Shown here piece after piece: positions 1 through 8,297 of a DNA stretch of 64,000 nt (position 1 is its first letter; each line of letters begins with the position of its first letter). A model generated the notes under the pieces. That model saw only the letters and a list, made by a program, of their open reading frames with translations, had not been told where the DNA came from and did no database searches. The translations under genes were made by a program, and so were the position numbers. The stretch covers positions 11,559-75,558 of the forward strand of contig CBFFYP010000011.1 of assembly GCA_965646165.1 (NCBI GenBank). Reading direction: 5' to 3'. This DNA comes from MGBC114844 sp910585855. Its GTDB lineage: Bacteria; Bacillota; Clostridia; Lachnospirales; Lachnospiraceae.

Positions 1-338
1 TACAGGATCTAGAGCCAATAGAAGAAGCGGTAATTACCGGACCGAATTTTAGCCGGAGCAATACAGGAAAGATAAAAATGACAAAGAGTGCGAGTATTTC
101 ACCTGAGATTAATTTGATTGGAAAAATGGTGGACGAAGCGATTTCGGAACTGGACAAGTATTTAGATGATGCCTATTTGGCACATTTAGAACAGGTGCGT
201 GTGGTGCATGGAAAAGGGACGGGTGCGCTTCGTAAGGCAGTACAGGATCATTTGAGGCGGATGAAGAATGTAAAGGAATTTCATCTTGGAGAGTATGGAG
301 AAGGAGATGCCGGTGTTACAATTGTAGTTTTTCGGTAA
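1..338 (+). CDS. mutS2: Endonuclease MutS2, C-terminal part (Smr domain), cut by window start
   Basis: The reading frame is open from the window edge (codons in the phase of base 3) to the TAA at 336-338, so only the C-terminus is visible. An acidic linker is followed by a classic Smr domain: conserved EINLIGKMVDEAISELDKYL, the HGKGTGALRKAV catalytic/DNA-binding loop and a closing GVTIVVF strand. MutS2 with a C-terminal Smr domain acts on branched DNA and, in Bacillus, rescues collided ribosomes. The internal ATG at 78 is not the start because the upstream frame continues with MutS2-like linker sequence. The family assignment is secure; the rest of the protein lies outside. Confidence 0.9.
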   Translation, partial: QDLEPIEEAVITGPNFSRSNTGKIKMTKSASISPEINLIGKMVDEAISELDKYLDDAYLAHLEQVRVVHGKGTGALRKAVQDHLRRMKNVKEFHLGEYGEGDAGVTIVVFR

Positions 339-421
339 ATTTGTTATAGTTCTAATTTGCTATTGTGTTTCTTGTTAAAGATGTAAATAATAGTAGGGAA
401 TTCTGCTTTTTGGATGGGAGA

Positions 422-582
422 GGACGCTGGAATGGAAAGAGAGGTCTATTCCGGGCCCGCTTGCGCTTAGCATTTCCTATTTTCATAGCGGACACATAAG
501 ACGCTAAAATACAGCAACATAGCGTCTAAGTGCCGATGGGAAATGATGACCCTGCATAGACCTCCCTTTCCATTCCAGCTGT
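422..582 (+). repeat. Family A variable-arm element, copy A1
   Basis: It starts GGACGC (422) and ends AGCTGT (582). Outer arms 428-448 and 557-577 are complementary at 20 of 21 positions. Between them lies the family core: CGCTTGCGCTTAG, CATTTCC (pairing with GGAAATG) and an apical GACGCT...AGCGTC stem. No ORF. The sequence just after the right end (TATTCC...GAAG) resembles the short extension found after other A copies. Confidence 0.85.
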
Positions 583-875
583 GTATTCCAGACAGAAGAT
601 AGATTCCTGTAAAGGTTATAATGGTATACATAATTAAGTAGTAAAATTTTATTTAAAAAGTAGTGTATACTGTATCATTTCATTTTAAAATAGATAGATT
701 TTCAGCAAATATAGATAAAAATAAATTAGAGTTGTATATTATATGATAATTACTATATGACTATTTTGTAGTATTATTGAGTTGTAAAAATATTATGTTT
801 TTTATAATGTTAGGCTATAAAAGAGATACTTTATGATAAAAAGTTTATAAAACGATGTATTTACAGCAGAAGCAG
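583..875. other. AT-rich intergenic spacer, no gene seen
   Basis: This spacer lies between elements A1 and B1. It is very AT-rich, with stops in all frames and no convincing promoter pair, hairpin terminator or RNA gene. I see nothing more in it. Confidence 0.6.
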
Positions 876-1209
876 ACAGCTAGATTTTGGAAGGGATGCT
901 CTGCGGCTGTGACTTCGGAAGAAAGTTAGAAGGTCTTAGGCTTCTGCTTCGAATATTTAGAATTTTTTGCATATGCTGCGTTTGAGCAGTGTATGCAAAA
1001 AAAGGTGCGTGTTTAGCCCGCCCGAAAGGGAAGGATGTATGTTGTGGATGGTATAATCTTTTCTTATGCTAGTTCTGCTTTGGTTGTGAAGCGGGCGAAT
1101 TGCGCACTGGTTCGTACGGTTGGATGTACTAAAATGCAGAAGACTTAGACCTTCTTGCTTTCTGGAGAGCGGAGCAGCCGCAGAGCATCCCTTCCAAAAT
1201 CTGGCGTCC
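876..1209 (-). repeat. Family B variable-arm element, copy B1
   Basis: Read on the minus strand it starts GGACGC (1209) and ends AGCTGT (876). Arms 880-909 and 1175-1204 pair at 29 of 30 positions. Inside are a second long-range stem (AGAAGGTCTTAGG opposite CTTAGACCTTCT), a hairpin whose arms begin TTTTTTGCATA, and a CGGGCGAATTGCGC-type small hairpin. Just beyond the GGACGC end lies a degenerate second copy of that end (GTCCGG then TCTAGTGTCCGG, about 1210-1230). No ORF of significance. Confidence 0.8.
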
Positions 1210-1288
1210 GGTTAAAATCTAGTGTCCGGTTTGGGATAGGGTACAAAAGATGGAATTAATTTAGAATTTAAGAAAGGGAGAATAGAGT

Positions 1289-2002
1289 ATGGCAGCGAAA
1301 CAGAAAATTTTGATTGTGGATGATGATAATAATATAGCGGAGTTGATTTCCCTTTATTTGATAAAAGAGTGTTTTGAAGCAAAAATTGTAAATGACGGAG
1401 AGGAGGCACTTTCGGTTTTTTCTGTTTATAAGCCGAATTTGGTACTTCTAGATTTGATGCTCCCCGGTATTGATGGCTATCAGGTTTGCCGGGAACTTCG
1501 GAAAAATTCGCAAGTGCCGATTATTATGCTTTCTGCAAAAGGAGAAATCTTTGATAAGGTTCTTGGGTTGGAATTGGGAGCGGATGACTATATGATTAAG
1601 CCGTTTGATTCGAAAGAATTGGTGGCTCGGGTAAAAGCTGTTTTGCGGCGCTATCAGCCTGCTGCTGGAAGTTATGCTGCTGGGATGGAGCAGCAGGGAG
1701 AATATGTGGAATACGAGGATCTGGTCATCAATTTGACAAATTATTCGGTATTATATAAAGGGGAAACGATTGAAATGCCGCCAAAGGAACTGGAACTTTT
1801 GTATTTTTTGGCTTCTTCTCCTAATCAGGTTTTTACCAGAGAACAGCTTTTGGATCATATTTGGGGATATGAATATATCGGAGATACCAGAACGGTGGAT
1901 GTACATATTAAACGGCTGAGAGAAAAGATAAAGGATCATGAGAGATGGGGAATATCTACGGTTTGGGGAATCGGATATAAATTTGAATTAAAGCGGGGAT
2001 AG
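1289..2002 (+). CDS. Response regulator, OmpR/PhoB family
   Basis: 237 aa. The receiver domain (about 1-120) has the acidic triad in ILIVDDDNN, the phospho-acceptor Asp in LVLLDLMLPG (about residue 55) and the SAKG lysine. The C-terminal winged helix (about 140-237) includes VFTREQLLDHIWGY and TVDVHIKRLREKI, so it is a DNA-binding transcription factor. The ATG follows AAAGGGAG at a good distance. The next gene, its likely partner kinase, starts 3 nt after the stop, giving a translationally coupled two-component operon. The regulon is unknown; the HtrA-like gene just downstream hints at envelope stress but this is inference. Confidence 0.93.
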   Translation: MAAKQKILIVDDDNNIAELISLYLIKECFEAKIVNDGEEALSVFSVYKPNLVLLDLMLPGIDGYQVCRELRKNSQVPIIMLSAKGEIFDKVLGLELGADDYMIKPFDSKELVARVKAVLRRYQPAAGSYAAGMEQQGEYVEYEDLVINLTNYSVLYKGETIEMPPKELELLYFLASSPNQVFTREQLLDHIWGYEYIGDTRTVDVHIKRLREKIKDHERWGISTVWGIGYKFELKRG

Positions 2003-2004
2003 AG

Positions 2005-3411
2005 ATGAAAAAGGGAACGATTTATATAAAATTTATCGTAGCCTATCTGATTTTTGCATTGTTGGGATTTTTTGCAATTACTTTTTTGACTTCTGACTGG
2101 ACATTTCAGCATCTGGCATTGAAGAAGGCGGAAACACTCTATAATGAAGCAAATCTGATTGCTACGCAGTTTGGGGCAAATTATTATAGTCGGCAGATGA
2201 CTTTTTCAGAGGTGGAAGTACAGCTTCGAGCAGTGGATACTTTTTTGGATGTGCAGATTTGGATGACGGATGCAAATGGAAGGATTATATTGGATACTAG
2301 AAATACTTGGACTGGAACAGTAATTGAAGATTTTGATCCGTCAGCTACCGGGGCGAAGCAGTATCAGACGGGGCGGTATTATAATTTGTTTCAGCAGGAT
2401 ATGATTACCGTTTCCGCACCGATTACTTCTAATTTTCGGACAATGGGTTATATTATTATTCATTCTAGCATCCATTCTATTGAACAGGAAAAGGAAGAAC
2501 TGCTTCGGATTTCTTATATTACATTAATTGTTATTTTTGTACTGTCATTGATTATTCTTGTAATTTTTACATTTAGCGTATATGTGCCTTTAAAAAAGAT
2601 TACAGAGGCGGCAAATGAATATGCTTCTGGAAATTTAAAACATCAGTTGAAAGTATCTGGGAATGATGAAATCGGATATTTGGCAGCTACATTAAATTAT
2701 ATGGCATATGAATTAAATAAGTCAGAAGAGTATCAAAAAAAGTTTGTAGCAAATGTATCCCATGATTTTCGATCACCATTGACCTCGATTAAGGGATATA
2801 TTGAGGCAATGAAAGACGGGACAATTCCCTATGAGATGCAGGAGAAATATTTGGATATTGTGATATTTGAAACAGAACGTCTTAGGAAGCTGACCAGCAG
2901 TCTGCTTACTTTAAATTCTTATGATACAAAGAAAACACTTTTGGATATAGGGACATTTGATTTAAACGGGATGATTAAAAATACGGTTGCTACATTTGAG
3001 GGAGTGTGCAATCGGAAGAAAATTTCTTTTGTGCTGACCTTTTCACAGAGAGAACAATATGTAACGGCAGATATTGGAAAAATTCAGCAGGTACTTTATA
3101 ATTTGATTGATAATGCAATAAAATTCAGTTATCAAAACTCTTCGATTCAGATTCGGGTATCGGAACAGAATGAAAAGGTATTTGTATCAGTAAAGGATTC
3201 AGGGATTGGTATTCCAAAGGAATCGGTTTCTAAGGTATTTGATCGGTTTTATAAAACGGATTTATCACGGGGGAAGGATAAGACGGGAACAGGACTGGGA
3301 CTTTCGATAGCAAAAGAGATTATTTTAGCACATAAAGAAAATATTGATGTAATTTCTACAGAGGGTGTCGGAACAGAGTTTATCTTTTCTCTTGCAAAAG
3401 CGAAAGAATAA
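2005..3411 (+). CDS. Sensor histidine kinase, HAMP/HisKA type
   Basis: 468 aa. TM1 lies at about 9-30, an extracytoplasmic sensor region of about 140 residues follows, then TM2 at about 172-196 and a HAMP segment (PLKKITEAANEY...). The HisKA phospho-acceptor is in NVSHDFRSPLTS (His about 253). HATPase boxes are NLIDNAIKFS (N), DSGIGIPK (G1) and GTGLGLSIAKEI (G2). All motifs for an active membrane kinase are present. The gene is coupled to the response regulator upstream and transmits an unknown envelope signal to it. Confidence 0.93.
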   Translation: MKKGTIYIKFIVAYLIFALLGFFAITFLTSDWTFQHLALKKAETLYNEANLIATQFGANYYSRQMTFSEVEVQLRAVDTFLDVQIWMTDANGRIILDTRNTWTGTVIEDFDPSATGAKQYQTGRYYNLFQQDMITVSAPITSNFRTMGYIIIHSSIHSIEQEKEELLRISYITLIVIFVLSLIILVIFTFSVYVPLKKITEAANEYASGNLKHQLKVSGNDEIGYLAATLNYMAYELNKSEEYQKKFVANVSHDFRSPLTSIKGYIEAMKDGTIPYEMQEKYLDIVIFETERLRKLTSSLLTLNSYDTKKTLLDIGTFDLNGMIKNTVATFEGVCNRKKISFVLTFSQREQYVTADIGKIQQVLYNLIDNAIKFSYQNSSIQIRVSEQNEKVFVSVKDSGIGIPKESVSKVFDRFYKTDLSRGKDKTGTGLGLSIAKEIILAHKENIDVISTEGVGTEFIFSLAKAKE

Positions 3412-3540
3412 GCATTTCATTCATAAATTGTTCATAATAAATTGCTATAATTCGTTTTAATGATTTAAAAGTGTAAAAGATAGTGAAACATAGTGATCCA
3501 TGCGATGATTTTCTATAAGAGAGTATTGTTGACCAAAGCT

Positions 3541-3567
3541 AGCCTAGTTAGCCTAATTAGCCTAATT
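3541..3567. repeat. Three tandem 9-bp units (AGCCTARTT)
   Basis: AGCCTAGTT, AGCCTAATT and AGCCTAATT follow one another directly in the spacer upstream of the HtrA-like gene, after a TTGACC hexamer at 3529-3534. It may be a slippage tract or a phased binding site; too short to decide. Confidence 0.6.
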
Positions 3568-3610
3568 ATTTTGTGTTATATATTTTGTGCTATAAATGAA
3601 GGGAGAAGGT

Positions 3611-5008
3611 ATGACTGGTAAGGAAAATGGAGAAAAAAAGGAAGCGTTTTCATTTGTAACAGAGCAGATTAAACCATCAAAGGGACGGCTCAAGCGGTAT
3701 ATATTAAAATTTTTAGAAGCGGCTTTGCTTGCCGTGGTATTTGGGGTGGTTGCAGGTGTAGCATTTGCTTTTGTTCTTCCCTATGTCCGACCGGATGCAA
3801 ACAAGACAGCGAGAGAATCGGTAAAGATTCCTCGAGATGAACAGCTAGATGGCCCAGAAAAGACTTTGCCTAAAGATACAGAAGATAAAAATGAAAAGGA
3901 ATCACAGAGTACAGCAGAAACAGAAAGTGCTCTAGCTGTTACGGAGTCAACGGAAAATACAGAAGTGACAACAGAACCTGTGGAAACAACTCCGTCATTT
4001 GAAGAATTATTGGAAGAAGCATTTCGGGAACATAAGCTGACGATTGAAGATTATATGGTGCTTTATAGTGAGTTATATGAAGTAGTAACGGCAGTCAATC
4101 AGTCGATTGTTACTGTGACTTCTTCTCAAAACAGTGTTGACTGGTTTAATAATGCCTTTGAATCTTCAGAAGAAACATCTGGATTGGTTTATAATAAGAC
4201 AGAGGAAGAAATTTTAATTATGACAGATGCAGACAGTATTCACAATGCAGACGATATTAGTGTAACGTTTTTTAATGGAACGGAGTGTATGGCAGTGCTG
4301 CGCAAATTGGATACTATTACCGGACTGGCAGTGCTGGCAGTAGAAACGGATTCTTTGGAAAAGGAATATTTAGAAAAGCTGCCCGCTGCCGTTTTGGGAA
4401 ATTCTTATACCGTAAAGCAGGGCGATCCTGTGATTGTAGCGGGAAATCCGATGGGCTATAATTATTCTATGTCTTACGGGGTTGTAACAAATACAAAAAA
4501 AACTACACAGACAATCGATGCCAATATGCGTTTAATTAATACGACGGCACTTTCTGATTCTTCAGGAAACGGATTTCTTTTAAATCTTAAGGGAGAGATT
4601 GTAGGAGTTATTACAAAAGAGTATAAAAGCGAAAGCAGTTCCAATATTGTAACAGCAATCGCTGTTTCAGATGTAAAAGGAACATTGGAACTGTTGTCAA
4701 ATGGATGGGAGGTTCCATATTTTGGAATTATCGGTCAGGAGGTTACATCGGATATTGCAGAGAGTATGGGACTTCCAATTGGGATTTATGTGGCAGAGGC
4801 AGCGGCAGGCTCACCGGCTTATCAGGCGGGGATTCAAAGCGGAGATATTATTGTTTCTATCAATGGAATGGAAATAAAGACAATGAAAGTGCTTCGGAAT
4901 TTTTTAGAGGCAAGAACTATTGGAGAAAGTGTGACAGTGACCATTCTTCGGGCAGGAAGAGAAGAGTATCGAGAGATTGAAGTGGAAGCTGTACTGACAG
5001 AACGTTAG
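3611..5008 (+). CDS. Membrane-anchored HtrA-like (S1C) pseudoprotease with PDZ domain
   Basis: 465 aa. The ATG at 3611 is preferred to the one at 3596 because AAGGGAG lies between them. Order: cytoplasmic stretch, one TM (about 33-58), a Thr/Glu-rich linker (about 70-130), a trypsin-like domain (about 150-355) and a PDZ domain (about 365-460). The fold lines up with HtrA/DegP, but the catalytic positions are replaced: the NHV histidine segment reads TDADSI (about 207), the Asp of TDLAVL is Gly in TGLAVL (about 236) and GNSGGPL reads SSGNGFL (about 315). It is therefore probably proteolytically dead and a binding or scaffold protein at the outer face of the membrane. It follows the two-component pair in the same orientation after a 199-bp gap. 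Confidence 0.8.
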   Translation: MTGKENGEKKEAFSFVTEQIKPSKGRLKRYILKFLEAALLAVVFGVVAGVAFAFVLPYVRPDANKTARESVKIPRDEQLDGPEKTLPKDTEDKNEKESQSTAETESALAVTESTENTEVTTEPVETTPSFEELLEEAFREHKLTIEDYMVLYSELYEVVTAVNQSIVTVTSSQNSVDWFNNAFESSEETSGLVYNKTEEEILIMTDADSIHNADDISVTFFNGTECMAVLRKLDTITGLAVLAVETDSLEKEYLEKLPAAVLGNSYTVKQGDPVIVAGNPMGYNYSMSYGVVTNTKKTTQTIDANMRLINTTALSDSSGNGFLLNLKGEIVGVITKEYKSESSSNIVTAIAVSDVKGTLELLSNGWEVPYFGIIGQEVTSDIAESMGLPIGIYVAEAAAGSPAYQAGIQSGDIIVSINGMEIKTMKVLRNFLEARTIGESVTVTILRAGREEYREIEVEAVLTER

Positions 5009-5122
5009 ATAAAAAAAAGGGGTGGATGAAAGGAGGAGTAAAAAAGAAAAGAAAATGACAGCAGGCAGGAGGACAGAGATAGTAATGTGGTAGAAGAAAC
5101 CATATGGAATAAGGAGAGAAAT

Positions 5123-6067
5123 ATGAAATATATTGAAACGTTGCGTGAAGGAGAACGAGTTTTAGATATTTATTTATGTAAAAAGAAGCAGTCTGCTATG
5201 ACAAAAAACGGAAAAGCATATGACAATTTAACTTTACAGGATAAGACCGGAGTAATTGATGCAAAGATTTGGGATCCAAATTCGCAGGGAATTGATGAAT
5301 TTGAGATATTAGATTATGTAGAAGTAACCGGAGAAGTAACCAGTTTTAATGGTACATTGCAGATAAATGTAAAACGGATTCGCAGAGTGCGGGAGGGTGC
5401 TTATAATCCGGCTGACTATGTACCAACTACCAATAAGGATGTAGAACAGATGTATGCAGAATTGATGAAATATGCAGAAAAAGTTTCCAATCCATATATG
5501 AAAAAGCTGGTAGATTCTTTTTTTAAAGAGGATGCGGCTTTTATTCATCACTTTAAAAAACACTCTGCAGCAAAAACGGTACATCATGGGTTTGTTGGAG
5601 GTTTATTGGAACATACGCTTGGAGTAACTCGGATTTGTGTGGATTTTACAAAATATTATCCGCTTTTGCAGTATGATTTGCTGATACCGGCAGCGATGTT
5701 TCATGATATTGGGAAAATATGGGAAATTTCAAGCTTTCCAGAAAATGATTATACTGATGATGGACAGCTTTTAGGACATATCGTAATGGGATATGAGTTG
5801 ATTGGAAAACGGATTCAAAAGATTGAAAATTTTCCGAAAAAATTGGAAAGTGAATTAAAGCATTGTATTCTTGCTCACCATGGAGAATTGGAGTATGGTT
5901 CACCAAAGAAACCAGCATTGATGGAAGCAATGGCATTAAATATTGCGGATATTGCAGATGATAGGATGGAGATGATGACGGAACTTTTGGCTGGAGAGAA
6001 TGACGGATGGCTTGGGTTTAATCGGTTTGCAGATTCGAATATTCGGCGGACTAGCCGGGAGTGGTAG
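5123..6067 (+). CDS. yhaM: 3'-5' exoribonuclease YhaM family (OB fold + HD domain)
   Basis: 314 aa, the usual family length. The N-terminal OB-fold (about 15-95) contains LTLQDKTGVIDAKIWD. The HD metal-dependent domain (about 150-300) carries HHGFVGGLLEHTLGV and MFHDIGKIWE (the HD pair), plus AHHGELEYGSPKKP. YhaM trims short RNA and DNA from the 3' end in Firmicutes. The ATG at 5123 has AAGGAG just upstream; an upstream in-frame ATG at 5087 has no ribosome site and adds non-family residues. Repeat element A2 begins just after the stop. Confidence 0.9.
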   Translation: MKYIETLREGERVLDIYLCKKKQSAMTKNGKAYDNLTLQDKTGVIDAKIWDPNSQGIDEFEILDYVEVTGEVTSFNGTLQINVKRIRRVREGAYNPADYVPTTNKDVEQMYAELMKYAEKVSNPYMKKLVDSFFKEDAAFIHHFKKHSAAKTVHHGFVGGLLEHTLGVTRICVDFTKYYPLLQYDLLIPAAMFHDIGKIWEISSFPENDYTDDGQLLGHIVMGYELIGKRIQKIENFPKKLESELKHCILAHHGELEYGSPKKPALMEAMALNIADIADDRMEMMTELLAGENDGWLGFNRFADSNIRRTSREW

Positions 6068-6071
6068 AGGG

Positions 6072-6093
6072 GGACGCTAAAAATCGGAAGGAG
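6072..6093 (+). repeat. Left-end fragment of a family A element
   Basis: GGACGCT followed by an A/G-rich arm-like stretch directly abuts the complete left end of A2. It has no matching right arm, so it looks like the stub of an older copy or a duplicated end. Similar stubs precede A9 and B6 and follow B1. Confidence 0.6.
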
Positions 6094-6255
6094 GGACGCC
6101 GAAAGCCGAAGGGAGCTCTATTCCGGGCTCGCTTGCGCTTAGCATTTCCTATTTTTATAGCGGACACATAAGACGCTAAAATACAGCAACACAACGTCTA
6201 AGTGCCAACGGGAAATGATGACCCTGCATAGAGCTCCCTTCGGCTTTCGGCTACG
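6094..6255 (+). repeat. Family A variable-arm element, copy A2
   Basis: It starts GGACGC and ends GGCTAC(G). Arms 6100-6120 and 6229-6249 are perfectly complementary (21 of 21), yet their sequence (CGAAAGCCGAAGGGAGC...) is unrelated to that of A1. The core is nearly identical to A1. In the apical stem one base change turns AGCGTC into AACGTC. It lies in the yhaM-rlmD gap and has no ORF. Confidence 0.88.
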
Positions 6256-6427
6256 TATTCCCGTTAGAAAGTATAAAAACGAATTGCAGAGATTTACGAT
6301 AAAGTAATCGGTTTATTGAGTAGATAATAGTAAAAAAGTGGTGAAATTTTAAATTCAGCTTGCCCTCTTATGAAAAAATGATTATGTAGGTGGGGGAATG
6401 GTGAGAGAAAAGGAGACGTGTTAAGGA

Positions 6428-7798
6428 ATGGAATATAGGAAAAATGAAGTTTATGTTCTTACGATTACAGATGTGGATATGGATGGAAATGGAGTGGGAA
6501 AGCTGGAGGGCTTTCCTATCTTTGTAAAGGATACTGTGATTGGGGATAGAGCAGAAGTGAAGTTGGTAAAGGTAAAAAAGAATTATGGTTATGGGCGGCT
6601 GGTAAGGCTGCTGCAGCCATCGGAGAAACGGGTAGAGCCGCAGTGTAGGGTAGCGAGGCAGTGCGGGGGATGTCAGCTTCAGTTTTATTCTTATCAGGAA
6701 CAGTTAAAGTTTAAAGAAAATAAGGTAAAAAATAATTTGGATCGAATTGGAAAGGCGGAGGGATATTTGCTGCATCCAATTATCGGGATGGAAGAACCGT
6801 TTCGCTATCGAAATAAAGCACAGTTTCCGATTGGAAGAGATAAGCAGGGGCAGCCGATTGCTGGATTTTATGCTGGAAGAACTCATTCGATTATTGAGCA
6901 GGAGGATTGTGTGATTGGCAGGAAAGAGAATAAAGAGATTCTTCGGGTGATATTGGATTTTATGAAGGAATATCGTATTTTGCCTTATCGGGAAGAAAAT
7001 CATAGTGGATTGGTTCGGCATATATTGATTCGGCAGGGGTATCATACAAAGGAGATTATGGTATGTGTGATTATCAATGGAAAAAGTTTACCTTATGCAC
7101 AGGAGTTAGCGGAGCGGCTGCGGAAATTGAAAAATATGACTAGCATTATGGTAAATTGTAATCAGGAAAAAACTAATGTAATTCTTGGAAAGAAATTGAC
7201 TTTGATTTGGGGAAAAGAGTTTATTACGGATTTTATCGGGGATATCTGTTTTCAGATTTCACCCCTTTCTTTTTTTCAGGTTAATCCGGTTCAAACGGAA
7301 CGTCTTTATAAAAAAGTATTGGAATATGCAGATTTGAATGGAGAGGAAATTGTTTGGGATTTATACTGTGGGATTGGAACAATTTCTCTTTTTTTGGCGA
7401 GAAAGGCAAAAAAAGTCTATGGGGTGGAGATTGTGGAGCAGGCTGTTCAAAACGCAAGAGAAAATGCCAAACGAAATGGGATTGAAAATGTAGAGTTTTT
7501 TACGGGAAAAGCAGAGGAAGTTTTTCCTGTTTGGTATGGAGAACATAAAGAGGCTGCGGATGTAGTTGTGCTAGATCCTCCCAGAAAGGGGTGTGAAAAG
7601 GAATTGCTGCAGACGATTGCAGAGATGAAACCAAAGCGGATTGTCTATGTGTCTTGCGACTCGGCTACTTTGGCAAGAGATGTAAAAATTTTAGGGGAAA
7701 TGGGGTATCGGCTTTTGGAAGTTACACCAGTGGATATGTTTCCTCAGACGGTTTCTGTAGAAACGGTGTGTTTGTTGTCCAAACTCCATGTAGACTAA
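6428..7798 (+). CDS. rlmD: 23S rRNA (uracil-C5)-methyltransferase, RlmD/RumA family
   Basis: 456 aa. An N-terminal TRAM domain (about 1-60) is followed by the 4Fe-4S cysteines in CRVARQCGGCQLQ and a SAM-dependent methyltransferase fold: DLYCGIGTISLFLA (SAM loop), VVLDPPRKGCEKELL and the catalytic cysteine in YVSCDSATLARDV. It methylates a uracil at C5 in rRNA (or tRNA, for some paralogues); the exact base cannot be told from sequence. The reading frame now stops at 7796-7798, but in-frame family-like sequence continues behind it (next entry), so the protein has lost a C-terminal extension. Confidence 0.88.
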   Translation: MEYRKNEVYVLTITDVDMDGNGVGKLEGFPIFVKDTVIGDRAEVKLVKVKKNYGYGRLVRLLQPSEKRVEPQCRVARQCGGCQLQFYSYQEQLKFKENKVKNNLDRIGKAEGYLLHPIIGMEEPFRYRNKAQFPIGRDKQGQPIAGFYAGRTHSIIEQEDCVIGRKENKEILRVILDFMKEYRILPYREENHSGLVRHILIRQGYHTKEIMVCVIINGKSLPYAQELAERLRKLKNMTSIMVNCNQEKTNVILGKKLTLIWGKEFITDFIGDICFQISPLSFFQVNPVQTERLYKKVLEYADLNGEEIVWDLYCGIGTISLFLARKAKKVYGVEIVEQAVQNARENAKRNGIENVEFFTGKAEEVFPVWYGEHKEAADVVVLDPPRKGCEKELLQTIAEMKPKRIVYVSCDSATLARDVKILGEMGYRLLEVTPVDMFPQTVSVETVCLLSKLHVD

Positions 7799-7921
7799 CA
7801 TATCAAGGTTGAACTTCAGATGGACAAGATTGGTTTGACGGCTACGGAGAGTAAGGCAACTTAAGAGGAAATCAAGGATTATGTGTTGGAGCGTACTGGA
7901 TTGAAAGTCAGCAAAGTATAA
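7799..7921 (+). pseudogene. Decayed in-frame C-terminal extension of the RlmD gene
   Basis: Reading on in the same frame past the stop gives HIKVELQMDKIGLTATESKAT, a second TAA, then EEIKDYVLERTGLKVSKV and a third TAA. A region of this kind (VELD...L..ESKATYEEIK.YVLE.TGLKVS) is, from memory, a common C-terminal extension of Lachnospiraceae RlmD-like proteins. Two single-base nonsense changes therefore seem to have removed it, and its end is lost where the restriction-modification region begins. Confidence 0.65.
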
Positions 7922-7945
7922 TATCAGATGGAGATTAGATAGACT

Positions 7946-7983
7946 ATGAAATCGGAATGAAATATCATGAAATACTATGAAAT
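7946..7983. promoter_or_regulatory. Four helically phased ATGAAAT repeats upstream of the R-M promoter
   Basis: ATGAAAT occurs at 7946, 7957, 7967 and 7977, spacing 11, 10 and 10 bp, so all copies face the same side of the helix. The block ends just before the -35 hexamer of the R-M promoter. A fifth copy lies at 8037-8043 next to the ribosome site of the HTH gene. This is a plausible operator array for that HTH protein; binding is inferred. Confidence 0.55.
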
Positions 7984-7986
7984 CGG

Positions 7987-8015
7987 TTGAAAATATATTG
8001 GTTTCGTGGTATACT
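7987..8015 (+). promoter_or_regulatory. Sigma-A promoter of the restriction-modification operon
   Basis: TTGAAA (7987-7992), 17-bp spacer, TATACT (8010-8015). It reads into the small HTH gene that starts 38 bp downstream. Confidence 0.7.
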
Positions 8016-8053
8016 TAATCTTATTAATTTGTGTATATGAAATGAGGTGGATA

Positions 8054-8248
8054 ATGAACGATAGAATGGAAGATAAATGGATAGGGCTTGAAGAAGCTGC
8101 AGAATATATGGATGTTACAAAGGATACTGTTAGAAATTGGATAAAAAAGACAGATATTCCTGCACATAAGATTGGCAAGCTTTGGAAGTTTAAGAAATCA
8201 GAAATAGATGAATGGATAAAGAGCGGAAAGAGTGCACTGTCAAGTTGA
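8054..8248 (+). CDS. Small HTH protein, excisionase/MerR-like (HTH_17)
   Basis: 64 aa. Helix-turn-helix of the excisionase type: WIGLEEAAEYMDVTKDTVRNWIKK, then the wing IPAHKIGKLWKFKKSEIDEWIK. The ATG at 8054 follows GAGGTGG. It is the first gene of the R-M operon, right behind phased repeats and a promoter, so the likely role is controller of R-M expression, comparable to C proteins though of a different HTH family. An alternative is a left-over excisionase-like factor. Confidence 0.8.
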   Translation: MNDRMEDKWIGLEEAAEYMDVTKDTVRNWIKKTDIPAHKIGKLWKFKKSEIDEWIKSGKSALSS

Positions 8249-8297
8249 TCTTTTATAGATAAGATTTTTCCATTTATGTATATATAGGAGGTTCACA

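Noticed and set aside
876..1209. Family B elements as insertion sequences or degraded transposase genes
   Set aside because: No copy has a continuous ORF, and conservation follows stems rather than codons.
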